From positions 1-35,537 of the forward strand of contig QUTJ01031846.1 in NCBI GenBank assembly GCA_003573635.1: a stretch of 35,537 nucleotides of DNA, given 5' to 3'. Made by a program: the position numbers and the translations under genes. Numbering within the stretch: the first letter of the stretch is position 1; every line of letters starts with the position of its first letter. This DNA comes from Goniomonas avonlea (taxonomy: Eukaryota; Cryptophyceae; Goniomonadida; Goniomonadaceae). Below are positions 1-12,000 of the stretch, one piece after another. The notes under the pieces are model-generated. The model was not told where the DNA came from. It searched no databases and saw nothing but the letters and a program-made list of their open reading frames with translations.

Positions 1-91
1 TGGTGGGCTCAGCGGGGGAGAAGAGGTGTCCACAGCCGACGGGCCTTGCGGTGGGGTTTGCGGGGGTGTTGAAGATTTGTCGACACCTATG
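1..91 (-). CDS. Possible further exon running out of the window
   Basis: An acceptor CTACTGCAG at 92 can be joined to the donor at 284. In phase 2 the following 30 codons are open up to the window edge and encode a Ser/Thr/Pro-rich stretch starting IGVDKSSTPPQTPPQGPS. Such a disordered segment would suit a long cytoplasmic loop between membrane segments 3 and 4 of a polycystin-1-like protein, and would let the gene continue. The evidence is only an open frame and a plain acceptor, so this is weak and depends on what lies beyond position 1. Confidence 0.3.
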
Positions 92-3000
92 CTGCAGTAG
101 CCATGCACTGGGAGCACGCTGTGCCTGCGGTGACCTTGCAGATTGGTACTTGCCAGCAGGGTCCCCCCCCCCCCCGCCTAAGAAACACCATATATCGAAC
201 TTTGTCAACCAATGTTATCTAACATCCATCTGAAGAGAAGAGCGATGAGATAAAGCTGGCGTGTGCGATCTGTGACCACGCACCGTTGTGGCGCAGGACC
301 CGCAAACCCTTCGACACCGCCGTCCTCGGTCGGAGAGAACCAGATGGCGCCTGCTCCGGGCAGTCCCGTGCCTGTGGCCACCGGCTCTGGCTCGGCAACA
401 GTCAGCGTCAAGTGCTTAGGCGCTTCCTGGAACTCGTATTTGGGCTTGACGATCCGCATGGCCATGCGCGACAAGTGCGGTGTCTGAGTTTTGGCGGACA
501 TCACGACCTGCGTAGGCGTTTAGAGAAGAGGTCTGCACCTGCGAGAGCCTACCCCTCTCCTCCTCACTCCCGCACACTCAGCCTCGCGTCTACGTTCTGT
601 GTCTCGGGTCACGGTGATGGTCGCCTCCCTGTCCTCTACACTAGCGCCAGTACGCTACGAGGGACGGGGTACACTGCAAGGTTGCTCACCTTAGACGACT
701 CGCTAGCAACCGCCACCTCGCGCGCGCGCGAGAAAATGCCGGAGAAGGTCCCGAGGGCTTCGGAGATGGTCTTGTCCTGGGGGCGGTCGCCCTGGAGGCG
801 GTGCGTGTACGTCGGCTTCTTCACCTGCGGCTTGGGCAGCTGCTTGCCCAGCTTCTTCTTCTCGCGCTCGACAATCTTGTCCATTATGACAACCTCCGCG
901 GCTTGCTCCTTGCTGCTCGACGTCATGAGCTTGAACTTGCGCAGAGTTTTCTTGATCACGGCGTCGTGCTCCGCCACGGGCTTGAAGTACCTGCGGGTGA
1001 GCATGAGTTGAGAGGCCTAGCTTGAGGGGGGGCACGGGCGTTGGAGGGGTGTGCGAGCGCGCTTGTTCGAGTGTCAGAGTGTTCCTGAGTGACGGCGTGA
1101 AAGGTCGAGCGTGAGTGTTCCAGCGTGCGATGGGTCAACGAGTGTTCCAAGTGGAGTGTGTGCGGTGAGTGAACGATCAGTGCAAGTGCAAGAATGCGTG
1201 GGTGCGAGTTCAGTGTTCGGATGCTCGAGTGAGTGCGCGAGGGTTCCGAGTGTTCGAGTCAGTGCGCGTGTGGACCTACCGAATCTTGGGGCGAGCAACC
1301 ATGTGGAAGAGCCTGTCGACAACGAACGGCACTGGCATCCATATAAACGCGAGCAAGAGTCCATTCCCGAAGGCCAAGCCCATGTTTGAGGCGTCGAGGA
1401 AGGCCGTGGCGTGCGCCATCAATGTGAGCCAGTACAGCACCAGCACCGTGATCTTCATCGGCCTCGTAGTCCGCAGGTACGGCCGAGAATGGAAGATCGA
1501 CAGGACCGAGTGGCGGTACAAGAAGGCCTGCGAGAGCACAGAGAAAAAGTCTGTACGGCTCCTGGCCTCCTCGTGCTCCCACAGGTACTTGATGGGGTCC
1601 TCGCGCATCTCCTCGACGTCGAAGGTGTCGCGCACCCAGCCAAGCAGGTTGCACAGCGCCCAGAGCACGATCGTCACTGCGAAGATGATGATCGGCACTT
1701 GCGACCCGAGCGGCGGGAAGCGCACGAGGTCAATCAGCCTGAGCACGTAGACATCGACAATCTCGGGCTGGAGCGGCAGCGTAAACCCGGCGAAGTCAGT
1801 CAGATGGAAGCACTCGCACGATATCCCTGCGGCAGTGCGGCCGGCGCTGATGCAGCCTTTCGTGCTCCAGGTGCTGGTCACAGCGTCCCACCACACGCAG
1901 CCCTCGGGGTTGTCCTCCGACTCGCGCATGGCCGCCGTTGGCGCAAGGTCAATCTTGATGGGGGTGTGGGTGCGGACCGCAACCTCTTTGCCACCTGCGT
2001 CTTTGACGACGAGGCCAGCCACCACGAAGGTCTGTGCCATGTGTCAGGCTGAGTTGGTGCTCGAAGGAAGGAGGAGGAGGGAGGAGAGAGGAAAACGGGG
2101 AGAGAGGAGAGAGAGGAGAGAAAGCGCGTGTCTGTGTGTGCGGGAGAGAGCGACACCTGAGACTCGGAGGCATATTCTTGTAACAGAGCGTGAGGATTGG
2201 CTCCCTCGGGATACCGCATGAGATGGATGTCCACAGCCTCTGAATGAGACAGAGTTGCGGTTCCTGTGCCAACGGCCTTGGTGGCAGTCAGCTCACTGGG
2301 GAGTGTGAAGCGGGTGCCGTCGGAGAGCTGTAGGGTTGTGTTGACCGTGTCCTTGCCCAGACAGCGGACGGACGCAAATCCGATGGTGTCGCTCGTTGAC
2401 TGGCCCGTGGTTGAAGACTCGCCAGGGACCTGCGTGGGTGAGTTGGTGGCGGAGGAAGGGGGGGGGGGTAGGAGGAGGAAGGAGGGAGGAGGAAGGAGGA
2501 AGGAGGGAGGGGGGTGGAGGGGGGGGCGAGGAGGGGGGAAGAGGGAAGATGGGAGGTAGTGCCAGGTGGATGGACCAGAGGCGGCAACCGCTGCTTTGTC
2601 AGAAGTGTGAGGAAAACCAAACGGGGCACACCTGCGACGCGAGACCCAGAGAAGCGAGAGTCAAGACCATCTGAGAGGACCTCTGCACACTGTCGGCGAG
2701 CTGCGCCCGCACAGTCATGTTCGTGGTCACAGAAGACTGCTTGATCGCGTCCGTCATCAAGTGCGAGATGGTCGCGGTCATGAGCTTCACCGTCTCGGGG
2801 CCGGCAGCGAAGCTTGTCGTCGCGGCGGACACAAGCAGGTCGTTGGTGTCGGTGGCGTCGAGCACTATGCGTGCTGTGCGGCTGCCCATCTCGAACACCT
2901 GCAGCGTTGCCTCGGCCGTGCTCTGGAGCAGCTCCTCAGTGATCACAGCCTGGTGGATGGCTGTTACGAGAACGTCCATGAACTTGTCCCGCAGCAGGTC

Positions 3001-6000
3001 CAAGCCCCCGCCGAGCGCGGCTTGAAGCGATTTCTCAGCAGCAGGAGACAGCCGACCGGACACGACGCTTCCCTTGGTGCCCACCTCCTTGCTCGCGACG
3101 GCGCCGCCTGCGCTTGGCGCAACGACGATTTCCCGCACGAAGGCGTGACTGCATGAGTACACAATGTTGATGACTGCGTGCCAGTCGCCGCCAGCAATGG
3201 CACGGTCCAGCGCGTACAGCACCGAACTCAGCCGCGCTGTGTCGAACGGAATGACTCGGACGGTTGTATTGTAGTCCACAAAGGCGCCGATATTGTCCTG
3301 GATGCGAGCACAGAGCAGAACCACAAAGTTTTGGGACTCGGGACCCGCAGCGAGCCTCGCCTCAGTGCTGGAACGGGGAGTCTTGGGGGTGATGATCACA
3401 CGCCGCGTCGCATTGCGGTCCGGCACAAGCGTCATCCAAGTGTAGAACAGCGGCAGGTCCTCCGGCACGTCCGTCCACTGCACGCACTGCAGGTCCAGCA
3501 AGTCCGAGACCGCGAAACCTTGCCCGGGAACAACCCGGCACACGCCCGCAGAAGGCGCAAGATTCACCAAAAACTCGACCACGGCCGACTGGTCGCCGGC
3601 ACCGACCGCAAACCGGTACCGCTGCCCGGTGGTCATCATGTTGGCGTTGATCACCATGTTTCTGGGGTCTGTCTGCCCGGTGCCGCACGCCGCCATGTCA
3701 GCCAGTGCTCCAGGGATGATGTCGCCCACCTCGGTCCGCCAGCTGAAGTCGGGAGCGCTCGCACCGGACTTGAGCTCGTCGAGGGTGCGGACTGACAGGA
3801 CGAGCCGTTCGTTCGCGTTCACCTTGCGCTTAGTGAAGGACGACACAATCAACGGCGCCGAAGACCCAGGTACGACGTCAATGAGCACGGACACCTGCGC
3901 AGCCTCGGAGCCGCGGAGCACTGTCGCCGTGAACACGTACGAGGTGTTCACCAGTAGAACAGTGTTGTCCAGGCTGAGCAACCTCTTGTTCCACGACACA
4001 AGCAGCTCGGCCCCGGGGTAGCACTTGCCTCCGTCGAAATTGAGCCGCAGGCAGGTCCAGCTGAACCACACAGTGTTGTCCTCTTCGCCAAGTACCAGCC
4101 CCGAGTACAGTACCTCGAGCTCCAGAGTGCGCTCGATGCCGTGCGTCCGATTGCCGCCTCTGATGCTCGCCGCAAGCTTGGGGTGCAAGGTCTCCAGCTC
4201 CACTTCGGCAGACGCGGTCACAGTGTCATTGCCAAGGAGCACGCCCTTGAGCACGATCTGATATGTCTGGCCTGGCGTGAGCGTGTTGGCAGCCACAACC
4301 AGGCTCTGTGTCGAAGCGGAGCGGGGGTCTAACGCAACCTTGCGATTTGTCTTGAGCGAGGTCATCGACCAGGTGAACAGAACCGCTGAGGAAGCGCCAT
4401 CGGCGCACGATGGGATGAGCGACCCCCCGTCCAAGAAGAACACTTGGTCGGTGTACGATGTTCGCCGGCTGCTCCCAGAGATGAACAGCGACAGACCCTG
4501 GGCCGAGTCGGTCCTGACGACGGTGTGCTTGGCCGTGTGCGTCGCTCCCATGTACGTCTGGACAGTCAAGGCGAACGTGTATGACGCACCGTTTGTGAGC
4601 GCTTGGCGCGGTATGCGGAGCTTGCGAGACTCCAGTCCGTGGCTCAGGATGATCATATTGATGGCGAGCTCGTTAGGGGAGCCAGGTTCCAGAGTCCAAA
4701 GGTAAGGAGAAGGTCGACCGCCCCAGATGCTCGAGAACGAGCCGTCAAGCACAAGGTCGTCGCAGGAGCTCAGAGACACTGGGCCATTGATCACAGCAGT
4801 CGGGTAGTGCAGCTTCGAGGGGCCCTGGAGGAAGACGTAGCCCTCAGACAAGTACGAATTAGACCGCTTGTTCTGCAACTTGGCTTTCAGCGACAGTTCG
4901 AACTCATCGTTGACAACAATCGTCGGCGACTGCCCGAAAATGACGCGGAGGGTCTTGTCGTCAGCCCACGAGCACACGACCCCGATGCCCATTTTAGCCA
5001 CGGTCCGATTGGCGAGAAGCTCGAGGCAGTCGAACTGCCCCACCTTGCGCGCTCGGTTCGTGGCCTCATCGAAAAACGCCACGATTCCAGTCCCCGAGTC
5101 GTAAAAGGCTGCGTTCATAAGTGCTGGAGCCTTGGCGGGCTTGACGTCCAGGCGCACCGGCGAGTCCACGGTGTCGACCCCGCTGAGCTGCGCGCGCACC
5201 CACGCAACGCCAGGCATCTCGCACACAAAGTTCGTGCACACGTTCATGTCCGGGGTTGTCGTTGTCAGCTTGCACAGGAGCGGGTTGGACGAGTTGGAGG
5301 GGTTGGGATTCAGTGGTGGGGAAGTGACGTTGGTCGAGGTGGTCCCGTTGCCGACCACCTCGACGGGTGCCAGGTGGGGCGGCAGAATCGAGAAGGAGAT
5401 CATTCCGAGATCGAGCTTGGCGGTGCGACGGTTTTTGTACGCGTCCCAGGCCGTGAAGCATACAACGCCCTCGGTGTCGACCTTGTACGTCTCGATCTTT
5501 CCGGCACGTAGCAGCTCCTGGCTAATGTTGGCGATGACCGGGAGCTTGAAGGGCGAGTTCAGCACGTGCATCGTGCTCCCAGTCACACCAATGCCTCTGG
5601 TCACGTGCACCTGGTAGGCACCAGCCACAGTGAGATGCGTGTCGACAAAGTATTGTCGAGTCGTGGGATCAAAGCGCGCGCTCAGCCCTGGCAGAATCTG
5701 CTGGCCGGTGACCTCGACGGCGAAGCTCGTCACCGCAGACTGTCGCGCATCGTTCCCAAAGGCATCCCTCGGCAGCAGCAGCAGCGAGGTCCAGACACCC
5801 GCAATCGCAGGCACCACACCCGGCCCGGGCTCCACCAGACCCGACGATTCTGTTGCGATCGGCCCAGGCAGCACCTGCACCGTGAACGGGCTTCCGCTGA
5901 TATGCCTCGAGACTGAAGCGACACTGTCCAGCAGCCGCACAATAAGCCCGAAGGTCCCAGCCACCGTGGAGGTGTACATAATATGCGGCGACCCCTGCGT

Positions 6001-9000
6001 CTGTGTCACCATGTGCGTCACCAAGGCGACGTTGTCGGATGACGCAAAGAACCGGTCCGGGGTGCCCGTAGGGCCAACAACAGCGTCATTGCGCCAGAAA
6101 TCGCGGGCATGAATATTGCGTGTGAGGGACGTCCCTGCGACCAACGGCGAGGGCAGGCCGCCGGTCAGAGTACACTCGTTCGCCTCTGAAGGCCCGGGGC
6201 CGATGTTCAGCAGGAAAGTGCCGCGGGTGGGTCCAACGAGCTTGTTGTCGAGCAGGACGGTCACGCGGTATTGGCCAGCATAGTTGGCAACCACTGAGCA
6301 GCGGTAGGAGCCGTCGCCGTTGTCCGACAGCGTCGGGGCCGGTGGGGACGGCAGGTTCCCAGTGGGCATGATCAAAATGAGCAGGCGGTTCGCGTGCCCG
6401 CCAACGGCAAGATCCAAGTCAATAACGTTGCGCAAAAGCACAGCGAACGGCGTAGGCACGCCGGCAGTGCCGCGAGTGGGAACCTCAATGACAGACCGCG
6501 ACGTGGCGATAATGGAGGTGGGTGCATACGGCTCCCCGATCTCGGCGACGACGTTAACTGTGAAGGGTGACTGAGAGACATGCGCCCCGTTTGCGCCCAC
6601 CGACACCTTGATGGAGCCAGTGCGGGTCGCCTTGTAGATTGCCTGGGCATCCACTCCCGCCTCCTCAACGATGGTTTGGCCGATGACGTTGGTTGGGGGA
6701 TCGAAGGCGATGGCCCAGATTCCCTTCTGAGCGACGACCGCGTTGCCCCACTTGTCCTTGGGGATCAACCTGATCTGGAGCACGGAGCCCACGAGGCCAC
6801 CGCGAGTGCCGTCACCGAACGCCACGCAGCTCGGCGGGAACAGAGGCCCAGGGGTCACCACCAACGCATTGGCCACTGGGCTCTGGAACACATGCTGCGA
6901 CCCAAACGACACGTCCAGGCGGTAGGAGCCAGCGACTGTCAGGACGCTCGAAACGTTGTATGTGCCGTCCTGACGGTCGCAAGCGGTCGCTGTGCTGCAC
7001 AAGAAGCTGACCAGGACAGGCTCCCCGAAACTGGGCGCGTAAGACCACTGTGCGCCAAATGTGAAGCCGCCTGTCGGAAGAGGATTCCCAAACTCGTCTC
7101 GCGAAGTGATTCCGAATGCTGTACGGCCGCCAGCGACGAGGCTGATTGGCGGGGCCGCAGTCAAGTGCATCGTGCAGGCCGGGCCAAAGATCGCAGCAGG
7201 AAACACCTTGATGCTGTACGGCCCGAAGGTCCAGTCCCCAGTGGGCGCGGCAAGATGCACGAAGTAGGAGTAGCTGCCGGCACGAGTAACGAGGTACGAG
7301 GCGTGAAGCTTGCCGTCGCCTCCGTCACCCAGCAGGACACTGCCATTCAGTGCCACCGGGACGGTCGAATTGGCCGCAAACAGAAGGTCCGCGCGGGTGC
7401 TGGTCAGGTTCAGCGAGGCTTCGTAGAGCTTGTGTCGCCCCGAGCCGCCACCGGAGGATCGCAGCGTGTTTCCGTACTGGTCCCGCAGCTGCACCACCGT
7501 CGTGGCCTCGCGGCCTGCGAGCCGAGACACTATGCCCGACCCAGAAACAAGCGCGGAGGGCCCATGGGCCGTGGTGTGCCCAACAATTGTCGTCCAGGGA
7601 GAGCCGAGCACAGGCTGGCCCTCCAAGAAGACGTGGCTTCTGTAGGCTCCCGCGGCAGTGACCAGGAACCAGGGCTCGTACCGGCCCAGTCCTAGCGGGT
7701 CGATGCCTGAGGCGAGGACGAGCTGGTCTGACTTGGCGTCGTAGGACTCGAGCGTGAAGCGGTCGAGCTTGTCGTCGCGCATGTTGGAGTACGCGTCGCG
7801 GGCGTACACAATCCAACTCGCGGGCACGCCAGCCGTGCCAACACTGAGCCCAAGTCCGGAAGCAGTGGTGGTCGCAACAGACACGGGGCCAGGGCTCACA
7901 TAGAAAGAGAACGGGCTGCCGCTGAGAGCATTCGGCCCGCGGGAGACGATGAACGCGTAGTTTGTGGACACAGTGGTGACGAATGGAATGTAGTAGGTGC
8001 CGTTGCCAGCGTCCTGGGTCGGGACCCGAGTGACAGCCTGCTCCGCACCAACAGGAACGCGTTCCATCGACGAGGAGCCTCGCAGTGGCAGCCCGTGGGA
8101 AGGCACTGAGTTGCCGAAGAAATCGCAGAGGTGGACGAATAGGATGAAAGACTGCGGTACGCCCACTCGCGCGGTCTCGGGGCTGAACTTGTTGAAGGCG
8201 CAGCGGCCTGGCACAGAGACGCCTGGCCTGATTGTGAGGGCGAACGGTGATCCCTTGATATGCACGAATCCATTCACAAAATCCAGCTTGCCAACTCCGA
8301 GTGCATACTGGCCGGCCACAGTCACTGTGTAGGCAAGCTGCCAGAGGTTACCTTCGACTCCGATGCCCACTGCGGCTGGCACCGCGCCGCCATCGATCCG
8401 CATGGTGAGCGTGACTAGGTCCGTGTCGATGCTGAGCACCTTGTTGCCGGCGCGGTCTCGCGCTTCCACCGAGAAGGGTGCGGCGCGACCCACGTCGGCA
8501 ACGGACAGCGCTTCGCCGAGCGCAGTGCAGGCAGGGATGTGGATTAGGTCATCGGGGTCGACGCGAAGCATGAACGGCATCTCGCGGGTGTTGGCGAGGA
8601 GCTTGACCAGCACCTTGTACATGCCCGCCGATGTGGTCTGGAGGACGGCCATATGGTTGTAGCCATTGAACAGCTCGGCTGTCACTACGCCGGTGACCGA
8701 CACAGGGCCGGACATGGACACCTCGAACGTGTCGCGCGCCTTGCCGCTCACCAGCGGTACTTGAAGATTACCGAAACGGTCCTTCGCGACGAGAGGGATA
8801 TTGATGTCAGACAGGGCCTGCGCGCGCGCTGGCAGAGTGATAACCGTGGTTGGTAGGTCCGTTGGCGCAGGTGTAACGGGCAGTTGGAAGGGACTTCCGC
8901 TAACTTCCAGGTCCTGGAGCAAGACGTGCATTGTGAAGGTGCCGGAAAGGGTAACGGTGCCAATCATGGAGTACCGACCGAGGTTGGCGTACCGAGTCAT

Positions 9001-12000
9001 GAAGGTGTTTGCACCACCATCCGGCATATCCAGGCGACCAACAACTGCGACATCCCCCTTGCTGTAGTCGTACCCGTTCGCGTGCCGAACCTGGAGAAGA
9101 ACTTCGATCGCGACGCCCGCAACACCAGACACACCCTGCACAACAAGGCTAGACTTGGCAGCGCTGACGGGGCCAAGGTCGTTGGAGAAGACGGGGTACC
9201 ATGGGTTGCCGTCTGCAATCGCGGTGCCACCGAGTTTGATAATGAGGATGTACGACCCCAGCGAGTCGACGGTGTACTCGCCATTGTGTCGCCCACGCCC
9301 TGCAGGCGTGATCTTGACAGGCGAAGTCGCACCCGGCGAGAACGTCGGGGCGATTGTGCCCGTGAACACGTCCCAGCCGCCTGCCTGCTCGTTCCCGAAC
9401 TTGTCGTACGCCACAATCTCGAACCGCGCCGCGCGGTTCGGTGACCCACCGAGCAGGCCGCCACCGAGCGCAACGCACGCGGCGGCGACGGTCACTCCCG
9501 GGGACACAGCCATGTCCCACCGGGAGCCAGCGATCCCAACAGAGGCGAAGGTTACGGAGAGCCAGTACTCGCCGACGACGGTTGCCGTGTAGGCTGCTGC
9601 CCACGTCCCGGGCTTGGTCGTGACATGGGTCGCCGTGCCGAGGATCGTGATGTTCTGCTTCGGGAGGCCCAGCTCCACGGCGAAGGGGCCGGCGTTCACA
9701 ACGATGTTGTTGCCAAACTCGTCGCGTCCCTGAATGCTGAAGGTTGCAGGCACGCCAGCGGTACAGAGTATCAGCCCAAGACCGGTTGCTGATGTGCGGG
9801 GCGCGTGCAAAGGGCCCGCGTACGCGGTGAAGGCGAAGGGGCTTTGGTAGATCGGGGCGGAGTTGAGCAACACGGTGATCAAGTGCGCGCCCGAGTACAG
9901 CGTGGTGAAGGAGACGTCAAACTTGCCGTTGAGGGTGTTGATGATGCGGGCCTGGACACCGGACGCGAATATGTCGTCGGCGAGGGTGACAACACCGGTG
10001 ATAACAGTCGCGCTCGCAGTTGAGGCCAGGTACTCGCCGTTGTTCCCGTAGGCATCGCGCGTCTGCAGCTGGAACCATTGCGGCACCCCCGCGGTCGCCA
10101 CCAGCACTGTCTCGTTGAAGACCGCGAAGGTGGTGCTGGCGTGCGGCAGGTTGGGGCGGACCCGGACCTGAAACGGGCTTCGGGAAACAACAGGGAAGGT
10201 GACACCAGGAGTGGTGACGGCGACTTGAATCGAATAACTGCCCGCCGCGGTTGCGCTGTAGCCGCACCGGTAGGCCGACAGACTGAGCTCGAACGTGCAT
10301 ACCCCGGTGGCCAAAAACGTTTGCTCTGCATAGAGCGAGAACACCATCGTGTCGAGTGCTCGAAGCTCATCTATTGTCGGCACCGCGGTGGCGAACTTGG
10401 GTTTGGTGCTCCCAAAGACGTCCTTGGTTGTAACGTACAGCGCAGCTGCGGTGCCTGCTTGGGCCCCAACCAGGCCTGTACCGAATGCAACGCACGTAGG
10501 CCCGTGCGTCGGCGCTGGCAGCAACACAACGGTCTGCTCCTCGACCATTGCAACGCTCAGCATGGTGGCGACCACATAGGTGTCCATGGGCACCATGAAG
10601 GAGACTCGGAGGAGGTACCGACCGTCGGCTGTGTCGTTCACCATCCAAGTCACGAAGTCGGCGCGGGGGCCAGAGACCCGAACGCGAACGTCTTCACCCC
10701 CCACAGTCCTGTTGTTGCCAAAAATATCCTTGGTCTGAACTTGGTAGGAGAACGAGTCCCCAGCACGCAGCACCGGGAAGCGAGGGACCTTCATGTGGAG
10801 CTTGTGCGCTGGGCCTGCGCTGACCTCCAGCGGCACGGGCGAGCCGCTCAGGTGCACGTTGTCGATCTTCATGTTGATGACAAAGCTGCCGACGGTGGTG
10901 TGCGTGTGTCCAAACCTCATGAGGCCATCGAAAGCCCCCGTGGGCTTGTGAGTCAGAGGCGTCCGAGCCAGCAGGCGGCGGCCAGAGGACTTGTCGTCGA
11001 TCGAGACATCATAGTTGGCGCTGACGACTTCGGGAATGTTTCCGTACAGGTCTCGGGTCAAGATTGTGAAGGCATGCTCCGAGCCCGCGGTTGCGAACAG
11101 CGCACGGGCTGTCAGGACAGGAGTGAGCATCGAGTTCTGGCCGACGGCAAGGCCAGGCTTGATTTGCACGACGGCGGCACCATTGCCGATCCCGGTGGTC
11201 CTGAGGGAAACAGAGACGGAGTAGTCGCCGGACCGTGTCGCAGTGTACCGGACCTCATTCAAGCCAGTGGTCCCGATGGTGACCACAGGTGCCACATTGC
11301 CCACACCGGTCACCGTAGCGCTCAGCAGTGCCCCGGCGGTTGGCGAATCGCGGACAGGATTGTAGTACGCGTCTCGAATGAACACCACAATCACTGCCTG
11401 CACGCCCACCGTGCCGGTGGAGAGGCCGGAGCCTGAGGCAACGGTGGCCAGATGCGAGGGCTCGCCGGCCACTACAACAATCGGGAACGGGCTCCCCGGA
11501 ACCTCCAGCGCCCCGACGCTTGGAGTTATAGCCACAGAGACAGCGATTCTGTACGAGCCGGCGACAGTGAGGGCCGGCGAGTACACATAGGTGCCGTCGT
11601 TGAGGTCCAAAGCGGTCTGCTGGGGCAACGTGGCGTTCACAGTGGCGATTTGCACGAAGACTCGGCTGCCGCCTTGGGGGATGGCAATACCTGCGGCGTT
11701 CACCAAAGACACAGTGAGATCCTTGGGCACGCCAGCAACCATATTGGCGACCTTGGTAGCGTCCGTCACGGTGTTTGGAACGAACGGGGCGCCTGCCGAG
11801 GCGAATGCCGTCACTTCGAACGGAGTGGTCGCCACATTGTCACCATAGAGCTTCACCGTGACCGTGTACACGCCAATGGCGGCAGCTTTGAACACGAGCG
11901 AGGTCACGCCGGATGCGTACGACATGGCAGGCGCCTGCGAGACCAGTGGCCCAGTCACGGTCGCGCTGAGCGCAGGCAGCTCCGCGCCGGTAGTGCGCTC

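Larger units (their letters stand above)
1786..3250 (-). other. GAIN domain spread over three exons
   Basis: After REJ the protein becomes helical (SSVLYALDRAIAGGDWHAVI; SLQAALGGGLDLLRDKF; TEELLQSTAEATLQVFEMG), as in the alpha subdomain of GAIN. The beta subdomain follows in exons 2429-2157 and 2031-1280 and ends in the GPS. Introns at 2631-2430 and 2156-2032 interrupt it, so the span includes non-coding bases. GAIN holds the two halves of a GPS-cleaved protein together. Confidence 0.65.

Noticed and set aside
163-175. Run of 13 C as a special signal
   Set aside because: A lone homopolymer in probable intron or 3' sequence; no context supports a function, and its length may be a sequencing uncertainty.
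286-1011. Plus-strand open frame of 241 codons across exons 990-690 and 507-284
   Set aside because: It runs over two supported minus-strand exons and the intron between them and shows no known domain.
2288-2629. Pro-rich minus-strand frame of 113 codons
   Set aside because: It is mostly the pyrimidine tract of intron 1 read as Pro and Ser, plus a shifted reading of the next exon.
10078-11436. Plus-strand open frame of 452 codons, Arg/His/Gly-rich
   Set aside because: Antisense shadow of filamin-type repeats; composition is what a shifted reading of GC-rich codons gives.
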